A DNA stretch of 64,000 nucleotides from Natronosalvus amylolyticus (GCF_024298845.1 NZ_CP101156.1:124001-188000), one strand, 5' to 3'; shown: positions 16,849-26,178, counted from the first letter of the stretch. The notes: generated by a model from the letters alone, not told the origin. Translations and numbers: made by a program.

Positions 16849-18096
16849 ATGGCAACGGAGCGTCGCGCCACGGACAGTCACGCCGCCGCCTCGGTACTCG
16901 AGAGTGCCGACTTCGTCCGCATCGTCACGCGGGCGGACGGCGATGGACTGGCCGCGGCCGGCCTCCTTGCACGCGAACTATCACGTCGAGAGACGCCATT
17001 CCAGGTTACCGTTGGGACGACAGTTGCCGACCGCACGGCACGCGTACAGGGCGGTACCGCTACGGACGACCAGTCAGTCACGGTCGCTATCGGTGCGCTC
17101 GAGTCGACTGGAGACGCGGGATCCGGTCCCGCTTCGGACGCTCGCGCCGGCGCCCGAACGATCTCACTCGAGCGAACGGACCGCCCGGCAACCCTCGAGA
17201 CCGCCGAACTGCTCGGCGATCTCGGCAGCGAACCGGACCTGCAACTCACCCTTGCAGGAACGACTGCTGCCGGTATCGAACCGGGTGCCGGTGGAACCGA
17301 GTGGCTGCTCGAGCGCGCGCTCGAAGAAGACGTTCTCGAACGCCGACCCGGTGTTGCAGTACCGACGACCGATCCGATCGACGGCCTCGCCCATTCGACG
17401 GCGTGTCTGGCACCGTGGTCCGGCGATCTCGACGCGACGGAAGCGGCACTCGAGAGCGTTCCGACCGCGCTCGAGCACCCGGCCGAACTCTCGGTCGACG
17501 ACCACCGGGCAATCGGCTCGCTGGTCGCGCTGGACGCCGTCGGTCACGACGGAGCCGTCGACGCCGCTGGAACTGCCATCGGCCGATTCCTCCGACCATA
17601 CGCACTACCCGACGGACCGTTCGCGACCCTCGGTGGGTTTGCGGAGGTCCTCGAGGCCACTGCGCAGGTCGAACCGGGAACGGGCATTGCCCTCGCGATG
17701 GGACACACCACTCGAGAACCGGCGCTGGAAACCTGGCGTGCGTGTGGCCAGCAGGTCCACGACGCCATCGATTCGGCGACGACCAGCCGCTACGGCGGCC
17801 TGTTCGCTCTCGATTGTGCGGACCACGCCAGCACCGAGCGAGGCCTACCGCTTCGCTCGATTGCGCGAGTCGTCGCTGCCTACCGATCGCCCGAGCAGGC
17901 GGTTCTCGCCGTCGGTCCCGACAGCGCGGCCCTCGCCGTCCGCGAGTCGCAACCGCTCGAGGGAAGGATCGACGCGATTGCAACTCACCTCGGGGCTGGA
18001 GCCCAGTACGACCTCGGTCGACAGTGGTGTTCGCTCCGATTCGACGCGCAGACAGATACCGAACGCGTTATCGACACCGTGAGGGACCAGCTATGA
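16849..18096 (+). CDS. RecJ-like DHH-family protein (probably GINS-associated type)
   Basis: This 415-aa protein sits between S15 and Pcc1, where haloarchaea encode a RecJ-like protein. It has a motif-I-like stretch, TRADGDGLAAAGLLAREL (about 25-42), corresponding to the DxDG region. The DHH triad of active RecJ nucleases is not intact; the nearest candidate is DDHR (about 213-216). A DHHA1-like C-terminal region is suggested by YGGLFALDCADH. Haloarchaeal RecJ paralogues bind GINS in the replicative helicase; loss of the triad would make this a structural member. It follows rps15 without a gap and overlaps pcc1 by 4 nt. Confidence 0.8.
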   Translation: MATERRATDSHAAASVLESADFVRIVTRADGDGLAAAGLLARELSRRETPFQVTVGTTVADRTARVQGGTATDDQSVTVAIGALESTGDAGSGPASDARAGARTISLERTDRPATLETAELLGDLGSEPDLQLTLAGTTAAGIEPGAGGTEWLLERALEEDVLERRPGVAVPTTDPIDGLAHSTACLAPWSGDLDATEAALESVPTALEHPAELSVDDHRAIGSLVALDAVGHDGAVDAAGTAIGRFLRPYALPDGPFATLGGFAEVLEATAQVEPGTGIALAMGHTTREPALETWRACGQQVHDAIDSATTSRYGGLFALDCADHASTERGLPLRSIARVVAAYRSPEQAVLAVGPDSAALAVRESQPLEGRIDAIATHLGAGAQYDLGRQWCSLRFDAQTDTERVIDTVRDQL

Positions 18097-18491
18097 CACC
18101 GCCACTTCGCCGTGCGACAATCCGGACTGCGTTCCCCGACGCGGAGTCCGCATCGGTCGTCGCCGCGGCGTTGTCCCCCGATAACACCGAGGAGATGTCG
18201 ACGCGTGTCGAGCCCTCGAGTACGGGAGACGACAGTGATGCGGCCGTCGTCACCACCATCGAACGCGAAACCACCGGTGGCCTGCAGGCGACCGTCGACG
18301 ACTACGTCGTCAACCTCGACGTGGCACACACCGTTGCACAGCACGGACGAACGACAGCGAGACCGGGCGTGTCGAACTCGGCTGCGGCCGAAAAGGACAC
18401 GCTCGAGTCAGCCCCGGATTCGTCGTCGAACGAGGTGTCTCGTTCGACCTCGACATCCGACAGCAGATCAGATACACAACACTATGAGTGA
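18093..18491 (+). CDS. pcc1: KEOPS complex subunit Pcc1
   Basis: The first about 80 residues give the small alpha/beta Pcc1 fold: RRATIRTAFPDAESASVVAAAL, strands around TTIERETTGGLQATVDDYV, and a helix with VVNLDVAHTVAQ. Pcc1 dimerises and bridges Kae1 in the KEOPS complex, which makes the t6A37 modification of tRNA. The last about 45 residues are a Ser/Asp-rich tail without structure. It starts inside the RecJ-like stop (ATGA) and ends inside the S1e start (8-nt overlap), so all four genes of this operon are coupled. Confidence 0.85.
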   Translation: MTPPLRRATIRTAFPDAESASVVAAALSPDNTEEMSTRVEPSSTGDDSDAAVVTTIERETTGGLQATVDDYVVNLDVAHTVAQHGRTTARPGVSNSAAAEKDTLESAPDSSSNEVSRSTSTSDSRSDTQHYE

Positions 18492-19125
18492 ACGATCAGT
18501 TTCACGCGCGAAACAGGAAAAGCGGTGGTACACCGTCTTCGCCCCGGAGCAGTTCGACCGGGAAGAACTCGGCGAGACCCCCGCTGACGAACCGGAACAG
18601 GTCTACGACCGAACCATCGAAACGACGCTTGGCGAACTGACGAACAACGCCAGCGAGAACAACACGAAACTCACCTTCCAGGTGAACGATGTCGGCAGCG
18701 ACGCCGCCTACACGGAGTTCAAAGAACACTCGCTCTCGCGAGATTACCTCCGCTCGCTGGTCCGTCGCGGTGCCTCGAAAATCGAGGCCTACGTCACCGT
18801 CCTGACAACGGACGACTACCGCGTCCAGATTCAGCCGGTTGCCTTCACGACCAAGAAAGCCGACGCCAGCCAGGAGAAAGCCATCCGCAAGCAGATGGTC
18901 GAAATGGTCGAGGACGCCGCCGCCGAACGAACCTTCGAAGAAGTCATCGACGGCATCGTCGAAGGCCGACTCTCCTCGGCAATCTACGGCGAGTGCAAGA
19001 CGATTTACCCGCTCCGCCGCGTCGAGATCCAGAAGACTACCCTCGAGGCCCACCCCGAGGAAGTCGCCGAAGAGGAAGCGACGTCCGTCAGTGTCGACGA
19101 AGACGACGTCGCCGTCGACAACTAA
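18484..19125 (+). CDS. rps1e: 30S ribosomal protein S1e (S3Ae)
   Basis: This 213-aa protein of the archaeal/eukaryal S1e/S3Ae family starts MSERSVSRAKQEKRWYTVFA. It continues with GRTIETTL-like and KLTFQVNDVG segments, DYLRSLVRRGASKIEAYVTV, and IYPLRRVEIQKTTL near the end. It is a core small-subunit protein near the platform and mRNA exit. It is the last gene of the rps15 operon, and the acidic end (EEEATSVSVDEDDV) is a halophile feature. Confidence 0.96.
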   Translation: MSERSVSRAKQEKRWYTVFAPEQFDREELGETPADEPEQVYDRTIETTLGELTNNASENNTKLTFQVNDVGSDAAYTEFKEHSLSRDYLRSLVRRGASKIEAYVTVLTTDDYRVQIQPVAFTTKKADASQEKAIRKQMVEMVEDAAAERTFEEVIDGIVEGRLSSAIYGECKTIYPLRRVEIQKTTLEAHPEEVAEEEATSVSVDEDDVAVDN

Positions 19126-19301
19126 ACCAACCCGTATTTTCGAACGGAGCGTCCGATTTTTGGTTGCCAAACTCGAGTGACAGCTCGGTTTTGTCTCGAG
19201 GACTCAGTGCTCGAGTGCTGCATGAGTCCGTCGGTTTGGGCGCTCACTCGAGACGGCACAGTCATGCGATGTCCTAGCGCCCGTGCACCAAATTCGAGGG
19301 G

Positions 19302-19310
19302 TTTATCTAT
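19302..19310 (+). promoter_or_regulatory. TATA-like box of the tRNA-Ala gene
   Basis: TTTATCTAT lies about 34 nt before the mature tRNA 5' end, consistent with a short 5' leader removed by RNase P. Confidence 0.45.
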
Positions 19311-19339
19311 GCCCACCGGAAAGCAATGGATGCGTAAGC

Positions 19340-19411
19340 GGGCTCGTAGATCAGTGGTAGATCACTCCCTTGGCATGGGAGAGGCCCCGGGTTCAAATCC
19401 CGGCGAGTCCA
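19340..19411 (+). tRNA. tRNA-Ala(GGC)
   Basis: All four arms fold. The acceptor is GGGCTCG with CGAGTCC (one G-U), the D stem is GATC/GATC, the anticodon stem is CTCCC/GGGAG with loop TTGGCAT (anticodon GGC), and the T arm is CCGGG-TTCAAAT-CCCGG. The discriminator is A; CCA is not encoded. There is no intron. No integrase or repeated 3' end is seen nearby, so it is not serving as a visible attachment site in this window. Confidence 0.97.
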
Positions 19412-19568
19412 CTTTCTTCTCTCGCTTCGCTTGAGCCAGTCCTCGCCTATTCGTTGGATCTAAACCGCACTCGAAGCACCTCACACCGGCAGAAGACGAC
19501 TATCGCCTCCAGATTACAGGCATCACTACCCAAACATCGACCAAACAGTCTGACACCCGCCCGCAAAA

Positions 19569-19973
19569 CTACTCGTTGAGATGGCCCCGGTACCCTTTCG
19601 GCTCGAAGCCTCGTCGACAGATCACGTGTTTGCGGCCGACGGTAATCGCACTGACCTGGTTGTCGTCTTCCATCTCGGAAACGACGCTCGAGAGATGCTC
19701 TTCCGTCCAGCCGGTTTCCTCGAGAATCGTCGTTTCGTCGACGCGGCCGCCCCGTTTGACCAGTAGCCGGAGAATCTGGTCTTCGTCGGAAATCTCGCGC
19801 TCGTCGACGCCGTACTCGACCTGGTCGGCGTAACTGAGGGTTTCGTCTTCGCGACTCGAACGGGACCCGTCAGCGTGCCCGGTTGGCGCGCGCGATTCTC
19901 CAGCGTGCTCGTCTTCGGCGGTGTCCGTTCCCCAGAGGGATGAGAGGCGGTCTCGGAGTGAATTGAATACCAT
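19569..19973 (-). CDS. Winged helix-turn-helix protein
   Basis: This 134-aa protein has a disordered acidic N-terminal half. A C-terminal winged helix (about 68-125) follows: SDEDQILRLLVKRGGRVDETTILEETGWTEEHLSSVVSEMEDD, then a wing VSAITVGRKHVICRRG. It is likely a DNA-binding regulator with haloarchaeal relatives of unknown target. The ATG at 19973 (MVFNSLRDRL) is chosen over one six codons upstream because the amphipathic start is typical. The N-terminal helix could be a dimerisation or membrane-association segment. Confidence 0.65.
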   Translation of the reverse strand: MVFNSLRDRLSSLWGTDTAEDEHAGESRAPTGHADGSRSSREDETLSYADQVEYGVDEREISDEDQILRLLVKRGGRVDETTILEETGWTEEHLSSVVSEMEDDNQVSAITVGRKHVICRRGFEPKGYRGHLNE

Positions 19974-20106
19974 GTTGTGATCACCAACCACGGTCGCTAC
20001 CGGGAATAGGAGGTGCTCCTACCTTGTTCTTATGCTCGCAGGGTTATATGTGTCTGGCGTCGATTCCCCGGTTACGAAACGGGTCAGCAGTGGTGACTGT
20101 CCTGGG

Positions 20107-20337
20107 CTACAGTTGCTTTCGAACACGGCGAACGATGTCGTCGACATCGAACTCGTCGTCGGCGATGTCGAACACGGGCTGACCGTCGACGCGAACGGCG
20201 AAGACACCGTGATCGCCAACGGTGAGCGTAGCCGACTCGAGTTCCGTCCCGAACTGTCTGAGGACGGCTTCCTGGACGGCAACTGCTCGCTTGAGGTAGC
20301 CACAGGGATGGCAGTATTCGATATGGAGTGTCGTCAT
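20107..20337 (-). CDS. Rdx/SelW-like thioredoxin-fold protein
   Basis: This 76-aa protein of the SelW/SelT/SelH (Rdx) family has the start IEYCHPCGYLKRA, with the CxxC redox pair where animal SelW has CxxU. The later strands are TLTVGDHGVFAVRVDGQPVFD. A thiol redox role is likely but not assigned. It lies 7 nt after the surE stop and is probably co-transcribed with it. Confidence 0.82.
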   Translation of the reverse strand: MTTLHIEYCHPCGYLKRAVAVQEAVLRQFGTELESATLTVGDHGVFAVRVDGQPVFDIADDEFDVDDIVRRVRKQL

Positions 20338-20344
20338 GCCAGGA

Positions 20345-21175
20345 TCAGTCCTCGGGCTGAATCAGCCGGGCGTTCGCCTCGTCACTCGAGCCGAAGTCGT
20401 CGATGAGGTCCGAGAGGACGTCGGTGTCGACGACGTTCTGTGGGGCATTCAGGGGCGAAACGCTGACGCGCCCTTCGGCGACTGCGCGGCGGTCGGTCCC
20501 GTCGGGGTCGGGAAGCGTTTTGGGGTCCATCTCCTTCCAGAGGTTGTCGTGGAGGACGATGGACTGGCCGTCACGGCTGGCATCCATCGCGTACCGGCTG
20601 GAAGGCCGGGTGAACTCGAGTGGGGCGATCTCGATCGAATCGTTCGCAAAGGGGGCGTTGACGTTCAGGTAGGCGGCGCGGTCGAAGAGATCACTCCTGA
20701 GAGCGCGATCGACGAGGTATTTCGTCGCGTCTATTGCGTGGGCGTAGTCCTCAGGGGTCGTCTGGACTTCGTGGAACGGAGTGTCGTCCACGGGGACGTA
20801 CATCGATGTCGCGATGGCGGGAATCTCGTGAAACGCGGCCTCGACGGCGGCGCTAACGGTGCCAGAGCGGCCGAGAACGTACTCACCGAGGTTGGCACCT
20901 TTGTTACAACCGGAGACGACGATATCCGGGCAGTCGCTGGGACAGAGTTCGGAGAGGCCGGCGACGACACAGTCGGCGGGGGTCCCGTGGACGGCGTAGC
21001 CGAGTTCGTGTTCGGTGACGTCGACTTCGTATGAGAGTGCCCGGCCGATAGCGCTCTGGTCGGTGGCCGGGGCGACGACGGTGACGTTGCCCAGCTCCGA
21101 CAGCCCCTGGTACAGGGCGCGAATGCCGGGGCTGTCGATCCCGTCGTCGTTCGTGAGGAGGATCTCGAGGCTCAT
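20345..21175 (-). CDS. surE: 5'/3'-nucleotidase SurE
   Basis: This 276-aa metal-dependent nucleoside monophosphatase starts with the SurE signature ILLTNDDGIDSPGIRAL. It contains GTPADCV (about 79-85) and SGCNKGANLGE (about 105-115), which with the first Asp pair build the metal site. SurE dephosphorylates nucleotides and some polyphosphates under stress. Start at 21175 (MSLEILLTNDDG) is the conserved one; 19 additional upstream codons in frame are ignored. The Rdx gene follows. Confidence 0.95.
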   Translation of the reverse strand: MSLEILLTNDDGIDSPGIRALYQGLSELGNVTVVAPATDQSAIGRALSYEVDVTEHELGYAVHGTPADCVVAGLSELCPSDCPDIVVSGCNKGANLGEYVLGRSGTVSAAVEAAFHEIPAIATSMYVPVDDTPFHEVQTTPEDYAHAIDATKYLVDRALRSDLFDRAAYLNVNAPFANDSIEIAPLEFTRPSSRYAMDASRDGQSIVLHDNLWKEMDPKTLPDPDGTDRRAVAEGRVSVSPLNAPQNVVDTDVLSDLIDDFGSSDEANARLIQPED

Positions 21176-21265
21176 AGTACGTTCTTGGGCGGCGTCTCGA
21201 AAAGGCCACCGCTTTTCTCCGTCGTTTGCCACGACCGTGGGGCGGAGTCACGATGGAACCCCTTA

Positions 21266-22831
21266 CTATCCAACTCGGTCGACGACGGTTTCCTCGTCGA
21301 CGACGAGATTGTACGCGCCCTCGTCGTCGTTCCAGAGGACGAGAACGTTTTCGAAGGCCAGTAACTCGCCGTAGTCAGCCTCGAGCAAGCCGCGATTGAG
21401 CGAGGTTTCTCGAGTGAGGACGGCGTAGTGGTCGACCGACTCGCTGCCGTCGCTGATCTTGAACAGCGGATTGGGGGTCCTTCCTCGCGGACCCGCGTCG
21501 CCGTCTTCGGCCAGCGAGTGGCTGAGTTTGGCTGCTGTCAGGTCGATCCGGTTCGTGACGTGACGGCCCATGTCGGCCATCTTCGCTCGAGCGGAGCCTT
21601 CGAGGGTCCCCTGGTGACGGCGTTGGCCGTCGAGCCGGAATATGGTGTGTGAAAACTGGACGTCGACGTTGATGAACTCGTCCGTCCGAGCCGTGTTGGT
21701 GTCCTGGTCGTCTCCCATACCTCCGGCGTCGCTATCAGTCTCGTCGACGTCGGTCGACGTTCCTGCGCCGTCTTGCAGTCGCCGCTGGAAAGGGGGTACC
21801 TCGAGGTCCGGTTTGACGTCGAAACTCCAGCCGCGGTCGCTCGGCGACTCGCCGGGCCAGAGTCTGACAGTCGGCCCGTAGACGGTGACAGGGCGGGTGC
21901 CATTATCGTGGCTTTCGCCGCCGAAAACCGGCTTAATCTGGTCCCCTTCGACCGTACGCTCGAGTTCTCGTAACTCGATGCTGGCGTTTTTGTCGGCCGG
22001 AGCCATCGCGAGGAGGCTGCCGTCCGGCTCGAGCCATCCGAGGGCGCGACGAAGCGTCCGTTCTGGGTTCTCGAGTTCGCTAAGGACGTTACAGACGAGG
22101 ATCAGGTCGAATCCTCGCTCGTCGATAGGTGGCTCGAACGATTCGATGGGCTCTTGGTGTATCGTCGGATGGACGTTTCGTCCAGTTTCTTCGAGGAACC
22201 CTTCGAGGATGTCTGCTCCAGCGCCGGGTTCGACGGCGTGGTACTCGAGCAATCCGTCTGCGGGGAGCACGTCACAGAGGCCGAGCGCGGGGCCGCCGGT
22301 TCCGGCACCGATATCGAGGACGCGAAGCTGTCTGTCGAGCAGTCCCCGCTCGAGCAGGTCGTCGAGGGCGTACTGTATTGCAGCGTAGTATCCGGGAAGG
22401 TGATACAGCGCGTAGCCGGCAGCGACGTCGTCGTCGTAGGTGACCGCCTGACGCTCGAGATACTGGGCCTTGAATCGTCGAATCGTCGATCGGAGCAGGT
22501 CACCGGACGGCCCCTCGTGCCAGTTGACGCCGTAGCGTTCGACGAGCAGGTTCTCGAGTCGGTTACTGTATCGGTCCGGTAATCGCTCGACGGCTTTCCG
22601 GTCGCCTATCCCTGGTGAGCGCGGCGGTATGGGCTTCTCGCTCGCTGGGACAAAGGTCCCGTCATCGCGTTCGATCAGCCCCAGATCGAGGGCTTCCTCG
22701 CGCAGCAGTTGGCGGACCACAGCAGGGTGTGGCTCCCCCTCGATGTAGGTGCAGATTTCTTCGGGGTCGATGGGGCGCACGTTGTGCAAGTATTTCGCGT
22801 TCGAGCGAACCGCTTCGCGCTGGCTAGTCAC
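21266..22831 (-). CDS. Rsm22-like class I SAM methyltransferase
   Basis: This 521-aa protein has an N-terminal helical region and then YALYHLPGYYAAIQ (141-154), like the conserved YxxxRxPxxYxA of Rsm22. The SAM motif is VLDIGAGTGG (171-180), with LILVCNVLSEL further on. A C-terminal beta-rich region follows, with an Asp-rich insert of about 30 residues. Rsm22/METTL17 proteins act in small-subunit rRNA methylation or assembly; the Cys cluster for a 4Fe-4S site is not evident here. Its stop side faces SurE, and its start overlaps the prephenate dehydrogenase stop (ATGA), so the two are coupled. Confidence 0.75.
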   Translation of the reverse strand: MTSQREAVRSNAKYLHNVRPIDPEEICTYIEGEPHPAVVRQLLREEALDLGLIERDDGTFVPASEKPIPPRSPGIGDRKAVERLPDRYSNRLENLLVERYGVNWHEGPSGDLLRSTIRRFKAQYLERQAVTYDDDVAAGYALYHLPGYYAAIQYALDDLLERGLLDRQLRVLDIGAGTGGPALGLCDVLPADGLLEYHAVEPGAGADILEGFLEETGRNVHPTIHQEPIESFEPPIDERGFDLILVCNVLSELENPERTLRRALGWLEPDGSLLAMAPADKNASIELRELERTVEGDQIKPVFGGESHDNGTRPVTVYGPTVRLWPGESPSDRGWSFDVKPDLEVPPFQRRLQDGAGTSTDVDETDSDAGGMGDDQDTNTARTDEFINVDVQFSHTIFRLDGQRRHQGTLEGSARAKMADMGRHVTNRIDLTAAKLSHSLAEDGDAGPRGRTPNPLFKISDGSESVDHYAVLTRETSLNRGLLEADYGELLAFENVLVLWNDDEGAYNLVVDEETVVDRVG

Positions 22832-23652
22832 TCCTGATCACCTCGAGCGTCCGCGTTCGAGTCCCCTGGCGACGTGGATGGGGCGGCTTCGTCCGCTTTC
22901 GCCCATTTGCGTGCTGCTCGTTCGTGGAGTGCTTCGAACCCTTTCGAGTCCGCTTCGGCAATCGCCTGTGCGGCCTCGGCGACGTCGTGGGCTCCCTCGA
23001 ACGTATGCTGAATGTCGGCGTACACGCGCGGCGTCCCGCCAGTGACGTACTCGACGAGCGTCCGTAACTCGTCGTAAATCGGCGTTTCGAACCCCTCCGG
23101 GACCGGGTCGGCTGCGAGAGCAAACGCGAGGACAGCGGCGTGAGCAGCGGACTGTACCGATTCCATCGCCCGGTCGTGTTCGTCGGCCGTCGTCTCGACG
23201 AGTCGGTTTCCGGCGTCCTCGAGGCCCGCTAGCAGCGAATCGCTGTATGGGCCGGAGGCTGCACAGACGACGGCAATCGAACCGGGTGCGCGCTCGGGGG
23301 CAAACAGCGGGTGCAGACTGACTCGTTCAGCGTCCGGCGCGACCGTCACCATTGCCTCGAGCGGGCCTTCCATGACGCCGGCGACGTCGACGAGTGCGTG
23401 CTCGGCGCGGTCGCCATACGCCCTGATCGTGTCCCCGGCGTACTCGAGTGGGACGGCGATACAGACGAGGTCGTATCGGGCGTCAGAGTCCGGCGACTCG
23501 ACGTCAGCTCCCTCGATAGACGCTGCGGCGCGTTCGGCCTGTGATCGGTCGACGTCGACGAACGTCACCGACGCCTCGAGCGATTTCGCGTCGGCTATCG
23601 TCTTCCCAAACCACGTCCCCATCGCGCCAGCGCCGACGATCAGAACCTCCAT
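22828..23652 (-). CDS. Prephenate dehydrogenase (TyrA-type)
   Basis: This 274-aa NAD(P) enzyme has Rossmann start VLIVGAGAMGTWFGKTIAD (3-21), IAVPLEY (about 65-71), DVAGVMEGPLEA and SLHPLFAPERAPG, the last like the conserved HPM(F/Y) region of prephenate dehydrogenases. It would convert prephenate to hydroxyphenylpyruvate in tyrosine synthesis. It is coupled by ATGA overlap to the Rsm22-like gene. Related haloarchaeal proteins are annotated the same way; imine-reductase-like functions are a weaker alternative. Confidence 0.85.
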   Translation of the reverse strand: MEVLIVGAGAMGTWFGKTIADAKSLEASVTFVDVDRSQAERAAASIEGADVESPDSDARYDLVCIAVPLEYAGDTIRAYGDRAEHALVDVAGVMEGPLEAMVTVAPDAERVSLHPLFAPERAPGSIAVVCAASGPYSDSLLAGLEDAGNRLVETTADEHDRAMESVQSAAHAAVLAFALAADPVPEGFETPIYDELRTLVEYVTGGTPRVYADIQHTFEGAHDVAEAAQAIAEADSKGFEALHERAARKWAKADEAAPSTSPGDSNADARGDQE

Positions 23653-23753
23653 TGGAAGGTAGTATCGCGGCCGCTTGCAAAAACCGTTCGATGGTCCGCC
23701 CTCGAGATCCGGTCGGCGACGTAAAAAGCACGAACCAGGGAGACCGAAGACGG

Positions 23754-24953
23754 TTACTCGTCTTCGACGCGAGCGCTCGGCTCGAGGGCGATCGGATAGT
23801 CGGTCAGATTGTCGTAGCCGTCTTCGGTGACGACCACCAGGTCCTCGATTCGAACGCCGCCAACGGGGGGGTCGTAGAGGCCGGGTTCGATGGTAATGAC
23901 GTGTCCGGCCTCGAGTTCCTCGCCGACTGGTGACACGCTCGGCGCTTCGTGGACGTCCAGTCCGATACCGTGGCCGGTACTGTGGATGAACCCGGTATCC
24001 GTCGTGGGGTCACTCCGGAGGGTCGCGTAGCCGGCGTCTTCGTACACGTCACAGACGGCGTCGTGGACCGCCTTTCCGGTTACCCCGGCTTCGACGGCGT
24101 CGAGGGCGGCTTCGAACGCCTCGTACGTGCACTCGTATCGACGAACCATTTCGTCACTTGGCTCCCCACGGCAGAACGTCCGGGTCATATCGCCGTTGTA
24201 CTTCGTTTCTTTATCCTGTGGGAAGATGTCGATAACGATCAGTTCGTTCGCCTCGAGCGGGCCGCTGCCACGGTCGTGCGGATCCGCGCCGTGTTCGCCA
24301 CAGGCGACGATGGTTTCGTCGAGCGAACAGCCGTGTCTGAGCAGTGTGATCTCGATCTCCTGGGTGACGCGCTCGCTGGTCAGTGGCTCGCCCCCGTAGA
24401 CGAGCGTGCCATCGGCGTCGATTTCGGCGGTTGCGATCATGGTCTCCGCGACGGCCATCGCCTGCTGATTCGCCTGCTGGGCCCGGTGAATGTGTTCGAC
24501 CTCTTCGTCGTGTTTGACCGCGCGAATGTCGCTGACGATCCCCTCGCTTTCGACCGTCACGTCGAGGCCGTGTTCGCGCAACCCGTCTGCGGTGCCCGCC
24601 GGAAAATTTCGCGGGACGGCGATCGATTCGACGCCGTGGTCGGCGAGGAATCGGCTCGTGACGCGGAGGCCACCCTCGTACCGGCCGTGTTCGGCTGCCA
24701 GCGCCTGTGCGTCGTAGTCGGCAGTTCGGGTCACGGTGTCCGCGCCCGCTTCTTTGACCGCACGGCCATACTCGAGGCCCGAGACGAGGAGATGGACCGC
24801 GCCGTCAGGCGTCACGAGTGTCTGGTAGGCATCCGGTGCCGAAAACCGCGAAACGTATCGCTGGTCGGCGTCGCTCGAATCGTCGTCGATAAGATAGCCA
24901 TCCAGATCGTGCTCCGCGAGGTAGTCGGCCAGTGGTGATAGATCGATGTCCAT
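23754..24953 (-). CDS. M24 family Xaa-Pro aminopeptidase
   Basis: This 399-aa metallopeptidase has the creatinase N-terminal domain (about 1-150) and a pita-bread catalytic domain. Metal ligands are visible: Asp in VIDIFPQ, Asp in YNGDMTRTF, His in STGHGIGLDVHE, Glu in ITIEPGLYD, and Glu in GVRIEDLVVV. It likely removes residues preceding proline from peptides in the cytoplasm. The start at MDIDLSPLADYL is preferred; 25 in-frame codons lie upstream but read as intergenic sequence. Confidence 0.92.
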   Translation of the reverse strand: MDIDLSPLADYLAEHDLDGYLIDDDSSDADQRYVSRFSAPDAYQTLVTPDGAVHLLVSGLEYGRAVKEAGADTVTRTADYDAQALAAEHGRYEGGLRVTSRFLADHGVESIAVPRNFPAGTADGLREHGLDVTVESEGIVSDIRAVKHDEEVEHIHRAQQANQQAMAVAETMIATAEIDADGTLVYGGEPLTSERVTQEIEITLLRHGCSLDETIVACGEHGADPHDRGSGPLEANELIVIDIFPQDKETKYNGDMTRTFCRGEPSDEMVRRYECTYEAFEAALDAVEAGVTGKAVHDAVCDVYEDAGYATLRSDPTTDTGFIHSTGHGIGLDVHEAPSVSPVGEELEAGHVITIEPGLYDPPVGGVRIEDLVVVTEDGYDNLTDYPIALEPSARVEDE

Positions 24954-25074
24954 GCCAGCAACTGGGTGAGGGGACCTAATAATCGTCAGGAAAGCGGAAC
25001 GGTGACTCGCGGTGTGGCCACCTGACATTACGGAGGGCCAAGTGTTATTCGCGCAGGCCCCCTCTAGCTATCCA

Positions 25075-26178
25075 ATGAACAGCCTCCTGCAATCACCCTT
25101 GCAAGTTTTCGACGTGGCACTCGCCGTCGGCCTTCTCGTCGTGATCGTCGCCGGCGTCACCGTCTGGCAGATGGTGACGTTCATCGACGCCTATGACAGG
25201 GGTGCGCTCACCGTCTTCGGAGAGTACCGAAAGCTGCTCGAACCGGGACTGAACATCGTCCCGCCGTTCGTTTCGCGGGTCCACCGGTTCGATATGCGTA
25301 CCCAGACGCTCGACGTCCCTCGACAGGAAGCGATTACGCGCGACAACTCGCCGGTGACCGCCGACGCCGTCGTCTACATCAGGGTCATGGACGCCAAACG
25401 CGCGTTTCTCGAGGTCGATAACTACCGGAACGCCGTCTCGAACCTCGCCCAGACGACCCTCCGTGCCGTCCTGGGTGACATGGAACTCGACGATACGCTC
25501 AGCCGACGCGAGCAGATCAATGCCCGAATTCGGGCGGAACTCGACGAACCAACCGACGAGTGGGGAATTCGAATTGAAGCCGTCGAGGTACGAGAGGTTA
25601 CACCGTCTCGTGAGGTGAAAGCTGCGATGGAGCAACAGACCTCCGCCGAGCGAAAACGCCGTGCCATGATTCTCGAGGCACAGGGTGAACGCCGCAGTGC
25701 CGTCGAGCGGGCGGAGGGTGACAAACAATCGAACATCATCCGCGCGCAGGGTGAAAAACAGAGCCAGATCCTGGAGGCCCAGGGCGACTCCATCTCGACG
25801 GTTCTGCGCGCCCGCGCGGCAGAATCGATGGGTGAGCGAGCCATCATCGATCAGGGCATGCAGACGCTATCCGAGATTGGTCAGAGTGAATCGACCACGT
25901 TCGTCCTGCCACAGGAGCTGTCCTCGATGATCGGGCGCTACGGCAAACACCTCTCGGGGAGCGACGTGAGAGAGGGTGTCGACCCACTCGAGAGCCTCGA
26001 GTTCGACGACGAAACGCGCACGCTGCTCGGAATGGACGACATCAGCGAGATCCTCGGCGAAATCGACGAGGAAGCGAAAGTCGACCTCGAGGCGATGGAA
26101 CAACAGGCAAAAGCGATTCAGCAGGGGAACGAGATTTCGGTGAACGTCGAACCCGACGAGTCCCAGACGAATGAGTAG
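25075..26178 (+). CDS. SPFH/stomatin-like membrane protein (paralogue A)
   Basis: This 367-aa protein has one N-terminal membrane helix (about 10-32) and an SPFH domain: LTVFGEYRKLLEPGLNIVPP, RQEAITRDNSPVTADAVVYI, then a coiled coil rich in Glu/Arg (AERKRRAMILEAQGERRSAV). Such proteins form membrane microdomain scaffolds and often guard or recruit proteases. A near copy lies at 39702-40865 with an NfeD partner; this copy has no NfeD neighbour. An 84-nt block in the coiled coil is identical in the two genes. ATG at 25075 precedes the helix; a start 21 codons earlier is possible. Confidence 0.9.
   Translation: MNSLLQSPLQVFDVALAVGLLVVIVAGVTVWQMVTFIDAYDRGALTVFGEYRKLLEPGLNIVPPFVSRVHRFDMRTQTLDVPRQEAITRDNSPVTADAVVYIRVMDAKRAFLEVDNYRNAVSNLAQTTLRAVLGDMELDDTLSRREQINARIRAELDEPTDEWGIRIEAVEVREVTPSREVKAAMEQQTSAERKRRAMILEAQGERRSAVERAEGDKQSNIIRAQGEKQSQILEAQGDSISTVLRARAAESMGERAIIDQGMQTLSEIGQSESTTFVLPQELSSMIGRYGKHLSGSDVREGVDPLESLEFDDETRTLLGMDDISEILGEIDEEAKVDLEAMEQQAKAIQQGNEISVNVEPDESQTNE

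Noticed and set aside
19340-19411. tRNA-Ala as an integration site for a provirus or island
   Set aside because: No integrase, no repeated 3' end of the tRNA and ordinary genes on both sides.
20336-21034. A 232-codon plus-strand frame opposite surE
   Set aside because: Antisense shadow of a gene with clear SurE motifs.
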